A DNA stretch of 64,000 nt, taken from the NCBI RefSeq assembly GCF_902635505.1, contig NC_045428.1, positions 303,543,107-303,607,106 of the forward strand, read 5' to 3'. The notes below the pieces were generated by a model. The model was given only the letters and a program-made list of their open reading frames with translations, was not told where the DNA came from and made no database searches. Below, in pieces: positions 21,663 through 32,519 of the stretch. Every line of letters begins with the position of its first letter. Position 1 is the first letter of the stretch. The translations under genes and the position numbers were made by a program. This DNA is from Sarcophilus harrisii. Taxonomy: Eukaryota > Chordata > Mammalia > Dasyuromorphia > Dasyuridae.

Positions 21663-22325
21663 GTGAGTAATAGAAAAATAAATAAGGATTATGAGTCTTA
21701 AGTGTTGTGTCCTTATATGCTAAGAACTGATAGAGACCAATTGACAAGAATAAAAAGAGGAGAAAGTCGTATTTGAGAGGTAAACAATAGATCTAAACCA
21801 TTTACATAGGCGAAGGGAATGGAGAAGATGAGATATCTGAGATGATGGAAATTACTTCAAAAAGCAGATGAAAACAAGAATGAGAAGCTGAAGCCTTTGA
21901 AGATCCAAACACTAAGAAATTGGAACACCTGGCTAAGTCTTAGGAAAGAAACATAGAAACCAAGGAACTTCAGAAGAGCCTGAAGACCAGAGGACCTGTC
22001 CCTCTCCTCCTCCCCCCCAGCAAAGCCATGCTTTTCTTTTTAAGGAAAAAGCTTAGCAGTAAATTGAAGAGAGATGAAAAAGTGGGCTTCTAGGGATGAC
22101 TAAATTAGGGTGAGAGTGTTAACCACATCAGTGACTGATCTAACTGTATTGGTTAAGAGGAAGCTCTGCTTTATTTTTGGAGGGAATTATGAAAAGAGAA
22201 AAAAAAATTTTCAGCTACCAAAAGAAATAAATACCTTGTACCTGCTGATGTTTTTCATCAATTCTCATTTTTCCCAATGGATAGATCTTTTATAGAGTTT
22301 CAATTTACCAGCTTTGTTCTTCTAG
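21663..22325 (+). other. GOLGB1 intron
   Basis: GT-AG intron of 663 bases. 21810-22060 is A/G-rich with a C-run; it has the look of decayed coding or retrocopy sequence but I could not match it to a protein. Confidence 0.8.
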
Positions 22326-22423
22326 GGGACACTTACAACAGATGCTGCTCCTGGAGCCCCTCAGGAAAAGAATGAACCCCATAGAGAGAGTGACCCCATG
22401 GAGCTAAGAGAACTGCAGCTCAG
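22326..22423 (+). CDS. GOLGB1: GOLGB1 exon (98 nt)
   Basis: Acceptor TTGTTCTTCTAG ends at 22325; donor CTCAG|GTAAGA at 22424; phase 0 in, phase 2 out. Translation G-T-L-T-T-D-A-A-P-G-A-P-Q-E-K-N then H-R-E-S-D-P-M-E-L-R-E-L. It matches the human VAPGAPQEKNGVHRKSDPEELRE stretch. Low coiled-coil content: this is linker near the C terminus. Confidence 0.93.
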
Positions 22424-22919
22424 GTAAGAGTTCTCAGGCAGGTTCCCACATCATCTGCTCTCCATTGCCATCCTATATCCAGGAAAGCATGTAGGATGGG
22501 AATTCATACACAAGCATGCCTGTGTGTTCGTTGTAGCTCTACTACTGGCCTGTGTAGCTTGCTTTAGTAATTTAGTGTCAAGTTCTTGTCCTACCTTATA
22601 GAGGGACATAGTTGGCTTCTTCCAACAGAGAGCTCGGAAGGTAATTAGAAATGAGAGAGGGGACTTAATATATGGAGAACAGATCTAAGATTCACAGTGA
22701 TCTCAACAGTTACTATGATGATATTTAAATAGGAACATGTTTTCCATTTGAATTAATAAAGCTAATTGTAGAAATACAGTTTGGTGGGGTGGAAGGGCTA
22801 GAAAGGTTTTTTTTATATAAACCTAAGAGTCAAGTAAATTGTAGATTTAATGAATCATCATTGTAACATGGCAACCCCAAAACTAATACAATCTCAAGTT
22901 TCATTAGCAGAAGAATAAA

Positions 22920-23550
22920 GTCCATGTGGATGATAATGCTACTCTGTATTCTCCTCTGTTAAGTCGGGTGTCCATTTCTGGGGACTACATTTTGGGAGGC
23001 ATGTTGATAAATTGGAGCTCATTCAGAGGAGTATAACTAGGATAGCAAGGAGTTATGAACTCAGTAATTGAAAAATTGTTTGAAGGATTTAGGGATGTTT
23101 AATCCAGAGATTTAAGGAGCCCTGCTGAGTGTATATAGTTATCTTTATCTTTGTCTTTTATCCTTCCCTTACACTCTGTACTCAATACCTGTCTTCAGAT
23201 ATTTGAAGAACTTTCTTGTTCAGGAAGCATTGAATGTCTCCTCCTTGGTCTTGGAGGATAAAACTAAGACAAGTAGGTAGAAAGTACAGGAAAGCAGATT
23301 TTGATTCAATTTAAAGGAAAATCTCTTAATGTCTATGAAAGTACTTTGAGAGTATTTATACGTGCAAGGTATTAGTGGGCCCCTAACACATTCTTTCTCT
23401 TTCTGTGGTCAGTAACATGTATTTTTGGTGCTTATGGCTTTTTCTGACCAAAATGGAATGGGCTGCCTCAGAAGGTAGTATCACCATCATTAGAGTCTTA
23501 CATCTTGGGTAAAGGTTGGACTAAATGACCAACTCTGGACCAGAGTACAG
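22920..23550 (+). repeat. L3/CR1 LINE fragment, sense
   Basis: Recognised by the order of CR1-type phrases: 'ccatttctggggactacatt', 'attggagctcattcagagga', 'gggatgtttaatccagagat', 'gaatgggctgcctcagaagg' and 'ggttggactaaatgaccaac'. An old, diverged copy. Confidence 0.65.
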
Positions 23551-23825
23551 AAGGAGAGGTGTATGGCCAGACCCAGAGACTAAGACTTTTTCAAGGACTG
23601 GCCTTCCAGAGTGGGAGGAGAATGCTTCAGAAAGGAAATGATCTTCTGCCTTGCTTGCTTTCATGCATCAAAAGAGCAAAGGATATAAAAGGGGCAGCCT
23701 CATATTTTAAAATTTGGAATAACAAGTTTTGGGTATTATACACTTCTACTCATCTCATCACGGCATTAATTGAGGCTTAAGAAAATTGGAAGTTTGCTAG
23801 TGCTCTAGTAGCTGTGCTATGTCTA

Positions 23826-24020
23826 GAATGCCCTTCTTCCTTTCTTAGATTCTATTCCTTCCTTCAAAGCTCAACTTAGGTGTCATCTCTGTCAGTGCAG
23901 TTCATTAAACTTCATTTATTAAATACCTACTGTGTGTCAGATTTTGTGCTATCAGGGACACAGACAAAAAGAAAACATTCACTATCCTCAGGGAACGTGT
24001 TTTTCTACTAGGGAGAAACG
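23826..24020. repeat. L2 fragments, sense then antisense
   Basis: 23826-23900 resembles an L2 interior ('cttcaaagctcaacttaggt'); 23910-24020 resembles an antisense L2 3' end ('taaatacctactgtgtgtca'). Confidence 0.5.
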
Positions 24021-24125
24021 TACAGATCAGCAAGTTTTTTAAAATGTATGAAATAATTTCTGGGGGAGAATAAGGAAAGGCCTCATGAAGGAGGGGCCCC
24101 AAAGTGAGCCTTACCAGGTACTTCT

Positions 24126-24497
24126 TTTATTATAATTATTAAAAATTATTATTATTATAGCTTTTTATTTTAAAAATAAATGAAAAGATGCTTTTCATCA
24201 TTCACCCTTGCAAAACCTTGTGTTCCAACTTTTTCTTCCTCCTTTCTTCCAACTTCCTCTCCTAGACAGCAGATAATCCAATATACGTTGTTAAACATGG
24301 GCAGTTCTTCTATACATATTTCCATATTTATCATGCTGCACAAGAAAAATCAGATTGAAAAGAAAAAGTGAGAAAAAAAAAAACTAGCAAAAAATAACAA
24401 GGTGAAAATACTATGTTGTAATCCACATTCAGTCACCATAATCCACTTTCTGGATGTAGATAGCTCTCTCCATCAAGAATCTATTTGAAATGGCTTC
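24126..24497 (-). mobile_element. L1 3' end, antisense
   Basis: Antisense L1 3' UTR ('cacccttgcaaaaccttgtg', 'gctgcacaagaaaaatcaga'). Perfect 13-bp target duplication accaggtacttct at 24113-24125 and 24498-24510. Confidence 0.9.
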
Positions 24498-24859
24498 ACC
24501 AGGTACTTCTCATAACTAATAATCCACAATCCAATTTTCCTGATAGATGACGTACAAGGAAAAATATTCTCTCATTTCTCTTCTGTTTGCTGCTAATCCA
24601 GGGCCTGTTTCTTCAGGTTCTACTCTATTGCCTGCCAGATCATCAGTTACTCTAGGAGAGTCAGAAAGCTAGAAAGAGGAAAATGCCTGTTCCTTTCTCC
24701 AGGTGGGCATGTATATAACATTCAGATGTTCCAAACCTAGAAAAGCTGACTTCTGGCCTCAAAGAAGCCAAGGGGGAAAAAGGAGGTGGGTCATAGAACT
24801 TCTTGGAACTATGGATTCATTGCTTTACCTGATTCTTCTAGGTGTTAGTACAACATATG

Positions 24860-24995
24860 CATATTGTATCCCTGCAGTGGAATGTAAGTTTCCTGAAGTC
24901 AGGGACTATTTTATTTTTTTTTGTGTGTCCCCACATATCTGAAAGCATATATTATCATGGTCCTTTGCATATAGTAGATCTTTTGTTAAATGTTT
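24860..24995 (+). repeat. L2 LINE 3' end, sense
   Basis: 'aatgtaagtttcctgaagtc', 'agggactattttatt' and 'tttgcatatagtagatcttt', the standard end of L2. Confidence 0.65.
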
Positions 24996-25127
24996 GATGA
25001 ATTTAATTTTAGATGTGGAGCATTCTCGTTTTCCTAAAATGAATACCTTTCCTTTATAGCATGCTATTAAATTGTAGGACTCACATAACAATTCTCCAAA
25101 TTTTTAAGAGTGTAATGTAGTGATGCA

Positions 25128-25985
25128 ACAACTTTATGTTGGAGGAGATGTGGGAAAACTAGGACACTAATGCATTTTTTTTTTTTTTTTAGCTGAGGCA
25201 ATTGGGTTTAAGTGATTTTGCCCAGGGCCACACAGCTAACACTAATACATTGTTGGTGGAATTGTGAACTGATCCAACTGTTGTGGAGAGCAATTTAGAA
25301 CTATACCCAAAGGGCTATAAAACTGTGCATACTCTTTGACCCAGCAGTGCCATTATTGGGTCTGTATCCCAAGGAAATCATAAAGGAGGGTAAAGAACTT
25401 ATGTATGCAAAAAATGTGTGTAAAAAAGCAACTCTTTTTTGGTGGCAAAAAAATTGGAAAATGAGTAAAATGCCCATCAGTTGGAGAATGGCTGAATAAG
25501 ATACAACACAATGTAATATAATATAATAAGCAGTGTAATATTATTCTATAAAAAATTGATGAACAAGCTGATTTTAGAAAGGCTGCAAGGATTTACATGA
25601 TCTGATGCTGAGCTAAACAAACAATACCAGGAATACATTGTATGCAGTAACAGCAAGAATGTGTGAGAATCAATGATCAACTATCTAGAACTTTGCTTGG
25701 TTCTTCTCAATAGTTTAGTGATACATAGCAATTTCAATAGACTTTGAATAGAAAACACCATCTGCATCCAGAAAAAGAACTATGGAGATTGAATGTGAAT
25801 TAGTACATGCTATGTTCATTTCTTTTTTCTGTATTTTTTTTCTCTCCCCTGGTTTTTCCCTTTTCTTATTTTTCTTTCCCGACATGTTTCATTAAGAAAT
25901 ATGTATTTAAAAATAAACAAATGAATTTTTTTTAAAAAAAGAAGCAATATGTACTAAAAATAAATAAAATTATTTAAGAAGAAAA
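25128..25985 (+). mobile_element. Old L1 3' end, sense, interrupted by a SINE fragment
   Basis: Sense L1 ORF2 end and 3' UTR: 'gttggaggagatgtgggaaa', 'ctgtgcatactctttgaccc', 'gatgctgagctaaacaaaca', and tail 'aaaataaataaaattattta'. Many differences from the younger copies. A SINE fragment sits at 25177-25238. The A-rich end stops about 22 bases before the GOLGB1 exon at 26012. Confidence 0.85.
25177..25238 (-). repeat. SINE fragment, antisense, inserted in L1
   Basis: T-run then 'agctgaggcaattgggttta' and 'gcccagggccacacagctaa'. Imperfect 13-bp duplication acactaatgcatt (25164-25176) / acactaatacatt (25239-25251). Confidence 0.85.
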
Positions 25986-26011
25986 AAAATTCCATTCCCC
26001 TGATGCTGCAG

Positions 26012-26146
26012 GTTTTCTGAGGCCCAGCAAGAGCAATGCAACACTAGACAAGAAGTGAGCCATTTAAAGAAATTGCTGGAAGAGGAACGGGATCACCGAC
26101 TGGCTGCCGAGGAAGCACTCTCTGCGGCTCAGGAGGAGATTAGAAG
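26012..26146 (+). CDS. GOLGB1: GOLGB1 exon (135 nt), acceptor close to an L1 tail
   Basis: Acceptor CCTGATGCTGCAG ends at 26011; donor AGAAG|GTAAAA at 26147. One base completes Arg, then F-S-E-A-Q-Q-E-Q-C-N-T-R-Q-E-V and LKKLLEEERDHRLAAEEALS, matching human FSEAQQQLCNTRQEVNELRKLLEEERDQRVAAENALS. It leaves in phase 2. The upstream L1 copy ends only about 22 bases before the exon, so the branch point and part of the pyrimidine tract may be L1-derived. The donor GTAAAA is weak at +5. Confidence 0.94.
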
Positions 26147-26522
26147 GTAAAATGTTGAAAAAAAGAATTCATTATTTCTGTAAGCCAGGAAGCATTGGTG
26201 CTCAGTGTGCCTCTAGAGGGAGCATTCTCTTTGGGGGCATGCAGGTTGTCCCTACTTTTAGTCACAAAGTCTCTCTTCATTCCGAATCTTCAAGCCAACT
26301 TCTGCCACACTGGTGTTCTGACTACATCTCTACAGTCACCTTTGCAGGTGACTTTGCAGGTGCAAGCAGGTATTTTCATTATCAGTAGTGGAAATCTTTA
26401 AATTCTAAATCTTTGATAGGCAAAATGGCTAAAAATACTGTCTACCGCTATTTTCATAGAACTTCACAGAAGTCTCTTCTTAGTTCCTTCCATCTGTTTT
26501 GTTAAATTAAACCATTTTGTAG

Positions 26523-26700
26523 GTAGCTGGGTGGTGGAGTGGATAGAGCAGTGAACCTGGAGGCAGAAAGAACTGAGTTCAAATCTGGACTTAGACACTT
26601 AATAGTTATATAACCTTGAGCAAGTTTGCCTCAGTTTAATAGTATCTGTCTCCCAGGATGAAATTGTATTTTTAAAGCACTTACCACTTAAATACTTTTT
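26523..26700 (+). repeat. Diverged tRNA-type SINE
   Basis: 'gtagctgggtggtggagtgg', 'ttcaaatctggacttagaca', then a MIR-like tail 'tatctgtctcccagg'. Confidence 0.65.
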
Positions 26701-26844
26701 CCTTTCTTCCTTTTCTGCTTGCTACGGAGGAGGCTTTGGGCTCTTCATTCTTGGCAGTAGCTCTAGAGGTTAAACAAAATGATCCTTAAATGTCTCACTC
26801 ACTTTGTTTAGCCTCACTTGTTTTGTCTTCTGAAATATCGTGTT

Positions 26845-26848
<4 letters not shown>

Positions 26849-26888
<40 letters not shown>
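26849..26888 (+). repeat. (TG)20 microsatellite
   Basis: Twenty perfect TG units followed by T5 and then CTGTAACCCAG at the acceptor of the penultimate GOLGB1 coding exon. Confidence 0.97.
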
Positions 26889-26892
<4 letters not shown>

Positions 26893-26904
26893 TCTGTAAC
26901 CCAG

Positions 26905-27010
26905 GCTGGAGCTGAATGAATGGACCCCTGCCCAGAATTCTAGCATCAGTGACTGTGGCATCCATGAACAGGCGATATTAATAGAGCCCGTGAACAGTTC
27001 CTTCCGAAGG
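26905..27010 (+). CDS. GOLGB1: GOLGB1 penultimate coding exon (106 nt)
   Basis: Acceptor CTGTAACCCAG ends at 26904; donor CGAAGG|GTAAGA at 27011. One base completes Arg, then 35 codons: L-E-L-N-E-W-T-P-A-Q-N-S-S-I-S-D-C-G-I-H-E-Q-A-I-L-I... ending N-S-S-F-R-R. The pattern (EW, SCG-xx-EQA-LLI, RR) agrees with human giantin just before the anchor. The acceptor is preceded by 20 TG units and five T residues. Skipping this 106-nt exon would shift the frame and remove the membrane anchor. Confidence 0.94.
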
Positions 27011-27355
27011 GTAAGATGGGTAGGAGGAAAGGGGGTGGGAAGAAATTTGAGTGGGAGGAAAGAGAATAGAAAAAGATTAAGAATGTTAAGAATTAGTATA
27101 AGAAGTATCCTCTTCTTGGGAGAGAGAGTTCTGTCAGAGAGTTAATGGGCAATACAGAACAGAATACAGGACTTGGTAATGTTGATGAGCTAATGAAATT
27201 AAAGACTGATATCTGTAAAGAAAGGTTTTTTTTGTTTTTTTTGTTTTTTTCAGAAAACCTTTTCTGAAATATTGAAGTCTAAACTTGAGGATAGAGATAC
27301 TTCTCTTATATGCAGACTAAGATTGTCTTTGACCTTTCCATCTTTCTTCTTCTAG
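27011..27355 (+). other. GOLGB1 last intron
   Basis: GT-AG intron of 345 bases; no repeat seen apart from short T-runs near 27227-27250. Confidence 0.9.
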
Positions 27356-27490
27356 ACCAGGAGCAATGTTGGATGGAGGCGAATCCTGCGTTCACTCTGC
27401 TATTCCCGGACTCGGGTACCTCTGCTGGCTGCTGTCTATATTCTCATGCTTCATGTCCTGGTTCTTCTCTGTTTCACTGGCCACCTGTGA
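27356..27490 (+). CDS. GOLGB1: GOLGB1 terminal coding exon with C-terminal membrane anchor
   Basis: Acceptor TTCTTCTTCTAG ends at 27355; 44 codons and TGA at 27488-27490. Reads T-R-S-N-V-G-W-R-R-I-L-R-S-L-C-Y-S-R-T-R, then a hydrophobic segment V-P-L-L-A-A-V-Y-I-L-M-L-H-V-L-V-L-L-C-F and the end T-G-H-L. Giantin is a tail-anchored Golgi protein; this helix of about 20 residues, flanked on the cytosolic side by Arg residues, is that anchor. Human giantin ends in the same CFTGHL. This fixes the gene identity and the 3' end of the coding region. Confidence 0.97.
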   Translation, partial: TRSNVGWRRILRSLCYSRTRVPLLAAVYILMLHVLVLLCFTGHL

Positions 27491-28806
27491 GCTTAGCTCC
27501 CACCTATCAGATTTCTCTCCTTAAGAGTCACAGTCTTGGATTCTCCAACCCCTGGTCTCAGGACCAAATGCCCATGTGGGCAGCCCTAATTATCTAGGCT
27601 CATTCCTTAATGTCTACCTTAAGGGATAATTCCTGCAAAATTCAGACACATCTGAGCTCTTTATCATAAAAAAGGAGCTGCTTTTTTTCCACTTCCCTCT
27701 ATTCTATGTTTAGGCACATTATCATCATGTGTAAACACAAATATTTTCTAAGTATAGTGCCTATTCACCTGTACAGAGGAATTCTCTGGGAAGTGACCCT
27801 TTAGTTTCATTGCTGATTCCAGTAAGCCCAAGGTTGTTCCTTGGATATATGGAATTATGATCTTGGTTCATTTGCTTCAATGTTAACCTCCTGCATTATA
27901 GGGGTGAGAACTACTATAATAAGGTGCATAGCTCCTGAAGCATGGGTCTAGAGAATGTGGAAATTGAGGAACCCCTTCCCTTTTTCCAGGCTTCTGGTCA
28001 CTAATAGCATCCTGAGGCAGAAAGCGGCCTTACTTCCAATCATCTTTCCTTGATCTTGAGATAGCCACTGGGATGAAAACCTATACCCTTGGCTGAGGTC
28101 TGTATTCTGTTTCCCTGTATGAGTGTGGTGTAGAAAAAGCTTTTAATATGGTTATTTTAATTAAATGGTTAGCCCTAGCATTCCTCCCCACTTCCACCCC
28201 AGATTCTAAATGAAATTGTCTGTCTGAACTAGTTGTTTCCTGTCACACTTATTTTACCATCTGAGACTCAAAGACAGTGAGTTAGCGGAGTTAATCTGCT
28301 TAATTTAAGTTTCTTGAGACAGAGAATGACATCTCTTAATTTGTCTTCATTAGTGTTCATATTCATTCTCTTTTCCTCTACTTTATCCTTAATAAATAAC
28401 CAAAAAAAAAACCCCCAAAATCAAACTCAGCTATTGATCTCAGGGATGCCAGTTTTCCAGCCTCCTAGTCACCTTTCTGCTCTAAGTAAGGGACTAGGAC
28501 AAGTAGAGAAAGCTGTAGGGAAGGGATGATAGAATCAAGCCTTGAGGACTAATGCCTAAAGTGAAATCCATTTGCCACCCCCTCTGCCAAACTGAGATGG
28601 TTCTAGCCATTTCCTCCTTCACTACCACCATCTATCTATTGTGAACTCTGCTCATCATCGCTGCTCCAGAGAAATGAGGGGAGGGTCAGCCAACTGCTGT
28701 GCTCTGAATCCTTTACCCTATGGTGACCACATTCTTAGTCATAACTCCCTTCCCCCCTGAAACTTCCTGAACACTTGTAAAAAATAAAATTATTTTCAGA
28801 TTCGAA
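27491..28806 (+). other. GOLGB1: GOLGB1 3' untranslated region
   Basis: Unique-looking sequence from the stop codon to the inferred cleavage site about 20 bases after the AATAAA at 28783. An earlier AATAAA at 28391 could give a shorter 3' UTR of about 0.9 kb. No recognisable interspersed repeat was seen in it, in contrast to the flanks. The exact cleavage position is inferred. Confidence 0.75.
28783..28788 (+). terminator. GOLGB1: GOLGB1 polyadenylation signal AATAAA
   Basis: Canonical AATAAA, followed about 25 bases later by a G/T-rich element (AGTGTGGGGTC at 28805-28816), the usual arrangement of hexamer, cleavage site and downstream element. An alternative hexamer lies at 28391-28396. Confidence 0.75.
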
Positions 28807-29199
28807 GTGTGGGGTCTTACTGAAAGGGAAAAGAAGATACAAATGTCAGGGCAAAATATACTTTCTCAACTTCAAAATTGCTGTTCAGAGATAAGCATAA
28901 CTTTCACAATTTCTATATGACATTGGTGATAGGTTTGTGATATACTGTGAATCTTCATCACAAAAGAATGGGATTGTGAAGTGAGGGAAGTTTCCAACAT
29001 ACTTAGTTACCCAACAACAAAACTAACACAACCATGAAATAGAACCTAGTGACCTATAGCTATGCGATTTGAAGTTCTGCTAAGAAAATAAGCAGTGAGA
29101 GAAGGTACATGTAATTGCTGGGGCAGATTATACCCTGAGAGATGATGTTAGAGCAGAATGAGTGCCTTTTATAAATATGAAGTGGAATGTGGCCAATGG

Positions 29200-29730
29200 A
29201 TCCCCTGGGAACAAGGAATTCTGCTGAAATGAATGGGTTCATGGGGAAGTATATCAAAGTGGGTAGCCAGGTTCTATGTGAAATGAAAAGTTCTATTGCA
29301 CAGGAGATTAGGGGCTTATGGATTGTGAATATAATAAGAGTATTTCTGCACTATGAGAAATATGAAGAATGAAGAGAAGCATAAGACACGGACTGGTGTA
29401 AAATGAAGCAAGTAGAACCAATAAAACAGTGACTACGACACACGACCACAATAATGTAAGTGGAAAGAACCAGATGTGAAACCTCCCAAACTGATCAGAT
29501 TTAGCATCCCCAAAAGGGAAAAGTGTACCATCCTACTTTCTTTGCAGAGGTGAAGGGGTCATTGGAATATTGCATATATGGTTGGAGTTGATATGTTGGT
29601 TAATTTGGATGAACTTCTTCCCTCTCCCCTTTTTTCAAGATGCTTATCTGAGGAGGGAAGAGGGTAAGATATTTGTACATGAAAGTGTTGGAAAAGCAAT
29701 GGATAACACTAAAAATCATAGCTAAAAATG
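29200..29730 (+). mobile_element. Old L1-like LINE 3' end
   Basis: Degraded match to a common marsupial LINE end: 'tatttctgcactatgagaaa', 'gtaaaatgaagcaagtagaa', 'ctttctttgcagaggtgaag', 'gttgatatgttggttaattt'. Boundaries and clade are uncertain. Confidence 0.45.
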
Positions 29731-30314
29731 ATTGACAGAAATACAGAATCTTAAGAGTTGGAAAGTGCTTATAAATAATCTAGTTCAAATTCCTTCACAA
29801 AGGGGTTTTTGAGGGGTTATCTTTGGGTGCATTATGAAATTAACCTATGTGCAGTCTTTCCAATTTATTTACTACTGTGACTTCTGGCATAATTTATGAC
29901 AAGGATGTCAGTCATGATGTAGTCGACCTTTCCTCATGCTTTCCCTCTTTCCCAACATAATGCTACTGCTAGAAATTCCCCATTCTCAATTCCAGACTTC
30001 CTTTGCTCCTATCAGCAACCCGTTCTCTTTTGATGTTCACCTAATTAAAACTTTCTTATTAAAACTTAAAATTCACATCTATTCTTAACGAGTTTAGAAT
30101 TCTAAATTCATTAACAGGTTACCCTGTTGTTAACTCAAGTCTTGATTGACACCACCTCCCCTCTCATCTCTCCTCTGGTTGGAGAACTAGAAGTTGGAGT
30201 ACCAAATTTCTACTTTAAAGAGGCAGAAATTGGGATTAACTCATTCCACTTTGCATCTGCTACTCTATTGCCACTGAACAAGCTATCCTCTGGGTATTCT
30301 GTGTATTTCTACTC

Positions 30315-30371
30315 TTAGATTGTACGCTCCTGAAAGGGGTAGGCTTTGTCTTTTTATTTATTGTATCTTTG
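30315..30371 (+). repeat. L2 3' end, left part (split by L1)
   Basis: 'ttagattgtacgctcctgaa' and 'ggctttgtctttttatttat' are L2 end phrases. The element resumes at 36429 with 'gtgtctggcatatagtagat'. Confidence 0.7.
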
Positions 30372-30373
30372 AT

Positions 30374-30980
30374 TTCCGGCCAAGATGGCAGCAAGGAGGC
30401 ACACAGCTGTGTAAGCTCCACATTTTCTCTCAGAATCCATCTCATTACAAGCCTCTGAATTAATACCTGACTGAAAAAAAGCCCACAAACAGTTACCAAG
30501 AGAAGACATCCTTGAGATTCACCAGGAAAGGTCTGTTTTTGCTCGAGGGCAGGACGTTTTAGATCGTGCACAGGCTGAGGGCAGTGGAAGCTCAGCAGGC
30601 AGCTCACAGCTGAGCAGACCAGAAGGGGTTGGGGTGTGATCTCAGCCGTCTCTGCGGGGAGAGCTTCGCTACAGGATTGGATACTTTGCCCTGGCAGCAA
30701 GTCAGTAGCCCAGCAGAGAAGCTAAAAACACCGAGGGTGAAGAATACAACCCCAAACAGCTGGAGTTCCTTGAGACCGGCCACCCCTCCCCCACAGCATC
30801 TCAGCACACTCTCAGAGTCTCAGAGCGCAGGCTCAGCACAGTCCTGCTGGTGTCTCGCTGCTGCCCTCAGTCTGTAGAGGAAGCTCCATAACGCCACCCA
30901 GCCCCTCCCCAAAAAAGCAGATTCCATTTGTGGTTTTTCCTTTTTTCTTTGCTAGTTTGTCTCTGATTCTTCTCTGACAA
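30374..30980 (+). promoter_or_regulatory. L1 5' UTR / internal promoter region
   Basis: GC-richer than its surroundings, with several CpG. The first bases hold GGCCAAGATGGC, the same kind of YY1 site that sits at the start of primate L1 5' UTRs and positions transcription start. Open frames within it (for example 30260-30700 on the minus strand) are not supported as genes. Confidence 0.6.
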
Positions 30981-31468
30981 AATGAGCAAAAGTTAAAAGG
31001 ACTTTAACGATTGACAGCTTTTATACAGACAGAGAACAGACCTAAACCCTGAGGAGACTAAAACAGATTATCTTCAGGCTTAATCCTCACAGGAGGAGAT
31101 CACCTGTTCCTCAGCACAGATGAATCTCTAAGAAGAAATTTAAAAGGCTCTCACAAGAGAGCTAGAAGAAAATGAGAAAAGGAGAGGGAGGCTTGGCAAG
31201 AGAGTCTGAGAAGTCATCCCACCATTTAAAGACAGAGTGGATAAAGAAATCAAATCTCTTGAAAAATAGGATTAGTGAACTGAAACAGAAAATAGTCTCT
31301 AAAGAATAAATGGGCTAAATGGAAAAACATTCCATAGAACAAATTGGACAATTAGAAAAGAAAAAGTGAGGAAGAAAACACTTCATTGAAAATAAGAATA
31401 GAACAAATGGAATTGAATGACTCGAGGAGACAAGAAGAATTAGTCAAGCAAACCAAAAAAATCAAACA

Positions 31469-31963
31469 ATGGAGAAAAATGTGAAATACCTTCTGGGGAA
31501 AACCACAGACCTGGAAAACAGGTCTAGGAGAGACAATCTGAGAATTATTGGACTCCCAGAAAAATATGATGAAAAAAAGAGCCTGGACACTATTTTCCAA
31601 GAAATTATCAAAGAGAACTGCCCAGAAGTCATAGAAACAGAGGGCAAAATAGACATTGAAAGGATTCATCAATCACCCACTCAAAGGGATCCTAAAATCA
31701 AAACCTCAAGAAATATAGTGGCCAAATGTCAGAACCCTCAAACGAAGGAAAAAATACTCCAAGCGGCTAGAAAAACCCAATTCAAATATAGAGGAGCCAC
31801 AATAAGGATCATCCAAGATCTAGCAGCATCCACATTAAAAGATCAAGGCCTGAATAGATATTCCAAAAGGCTAAGGAACCTCGGTCATGCAACAAAAATA
31901 ATTCATTTAGCCAGAATGAGCATCTTTTCCAGGGAAGAAGATGATCATTCCAACCAAATATGA
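31469..31963 (+). pseudogene. L1 ORF1 remnant (RRM and C-terminal domain)
   Basis: 164 open codons: M-E-K-N-V-K-Y-L-L-G-K-T-T-D, then LENRSRRDNLRIIGLPE, the end of the coiled coil and first strand of the RRM, followed by ETEGKIDIERIHQSPTQRD and the C-terminal-domain phrase A-R-K-T-Q-F-K-Y-R-G-A-T-I-R-I-I-Q-D-L. L1 ORF1p is the RNA-chaperone trimer of the retrotransposition complex. A normal ORF1p is over 300 residues; the N-terminal part (30981-31468) has stops and the end is frameshifted. Confidence 0.88.
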
Positions 31964-32519
31964 ATTTCACCATTTTGGTGGAAAACCAGAACTTAACAAG
32001 AAGTTTGATCTACAAATATAGAACTCAAGAAAACCTAAAAAGGTAAAAAGAAATCTTGGGAACTATATTTCTGCTGTAAAGATGTAAAAAAAAAAAAAAA
32101 TACGTGTATACCTTGTTCTAGAAATTAGAGGTGGAAAGGACATTGTCCCAGAAAAAGGGTAAAGTGGGGGTACTATATCTCATGAAGAGGCAAAGGAAAC
32201 CTATTATATTTGAGAGAAAGAATGGAGGGGATGAATATAGTGGGTATTTTACTGACATCAGAATTGGCTTTAAGAGAAAAATTTAGACATATCACACTGA
32301 TGGTGAAACTCCATCCATTGAAAAGTGAGAAGGGAAAAGTGAAAAGGGAAGGAAAAGGCTAAGCAGAAGGGAATACAGAAACTGTGAGGGAAAGGAGTAA
32401 GATAGGGGAGGAACCTTAAGGTGGGGAGGAGGGATACTAAAAAGGAGGGCTGTGAAAAGCAAGTGGTGCCTACAAGTTTAATACCGGAAGGGGGTAAGGG
32501 GAAAGAAGGGAGAAAAGCA

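Larger units (their letters stand above)
22424..26011 (+). other. GOLGB1 intron (3.6 kb)
   Basis: GT-AG intron holding an L3/CR1 fragment (22920-23550), L2 pieces, an antisense L1 tail (24126-24497) and a sense L1 3' end (25128-25985) that reaches almost to the acceptor. Confidence 0.85.
26147..26904 (+). other. GOLGB1 intron with (TG)20 before the acceptor
   Basis: GT-AG intron of 758 bases holding a diverged SINE (26523-26700) and a TG repeat ending 16 bases before the exon. Confidence 0.85.

Noticed and set aside
21810-22060. Lys/Glu-rich stretch in a GOLGB1 intron that might be an extra exon
   Set aside because: Stops in all frames and no fitting donor/acceptor pair; adjacent exons already join in phase.
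30260-30877. Open frames of 67-146 codons on both strands
   Set aside because: They lie in the GC-rich L1 5' UTR; no similarity to a known protein.
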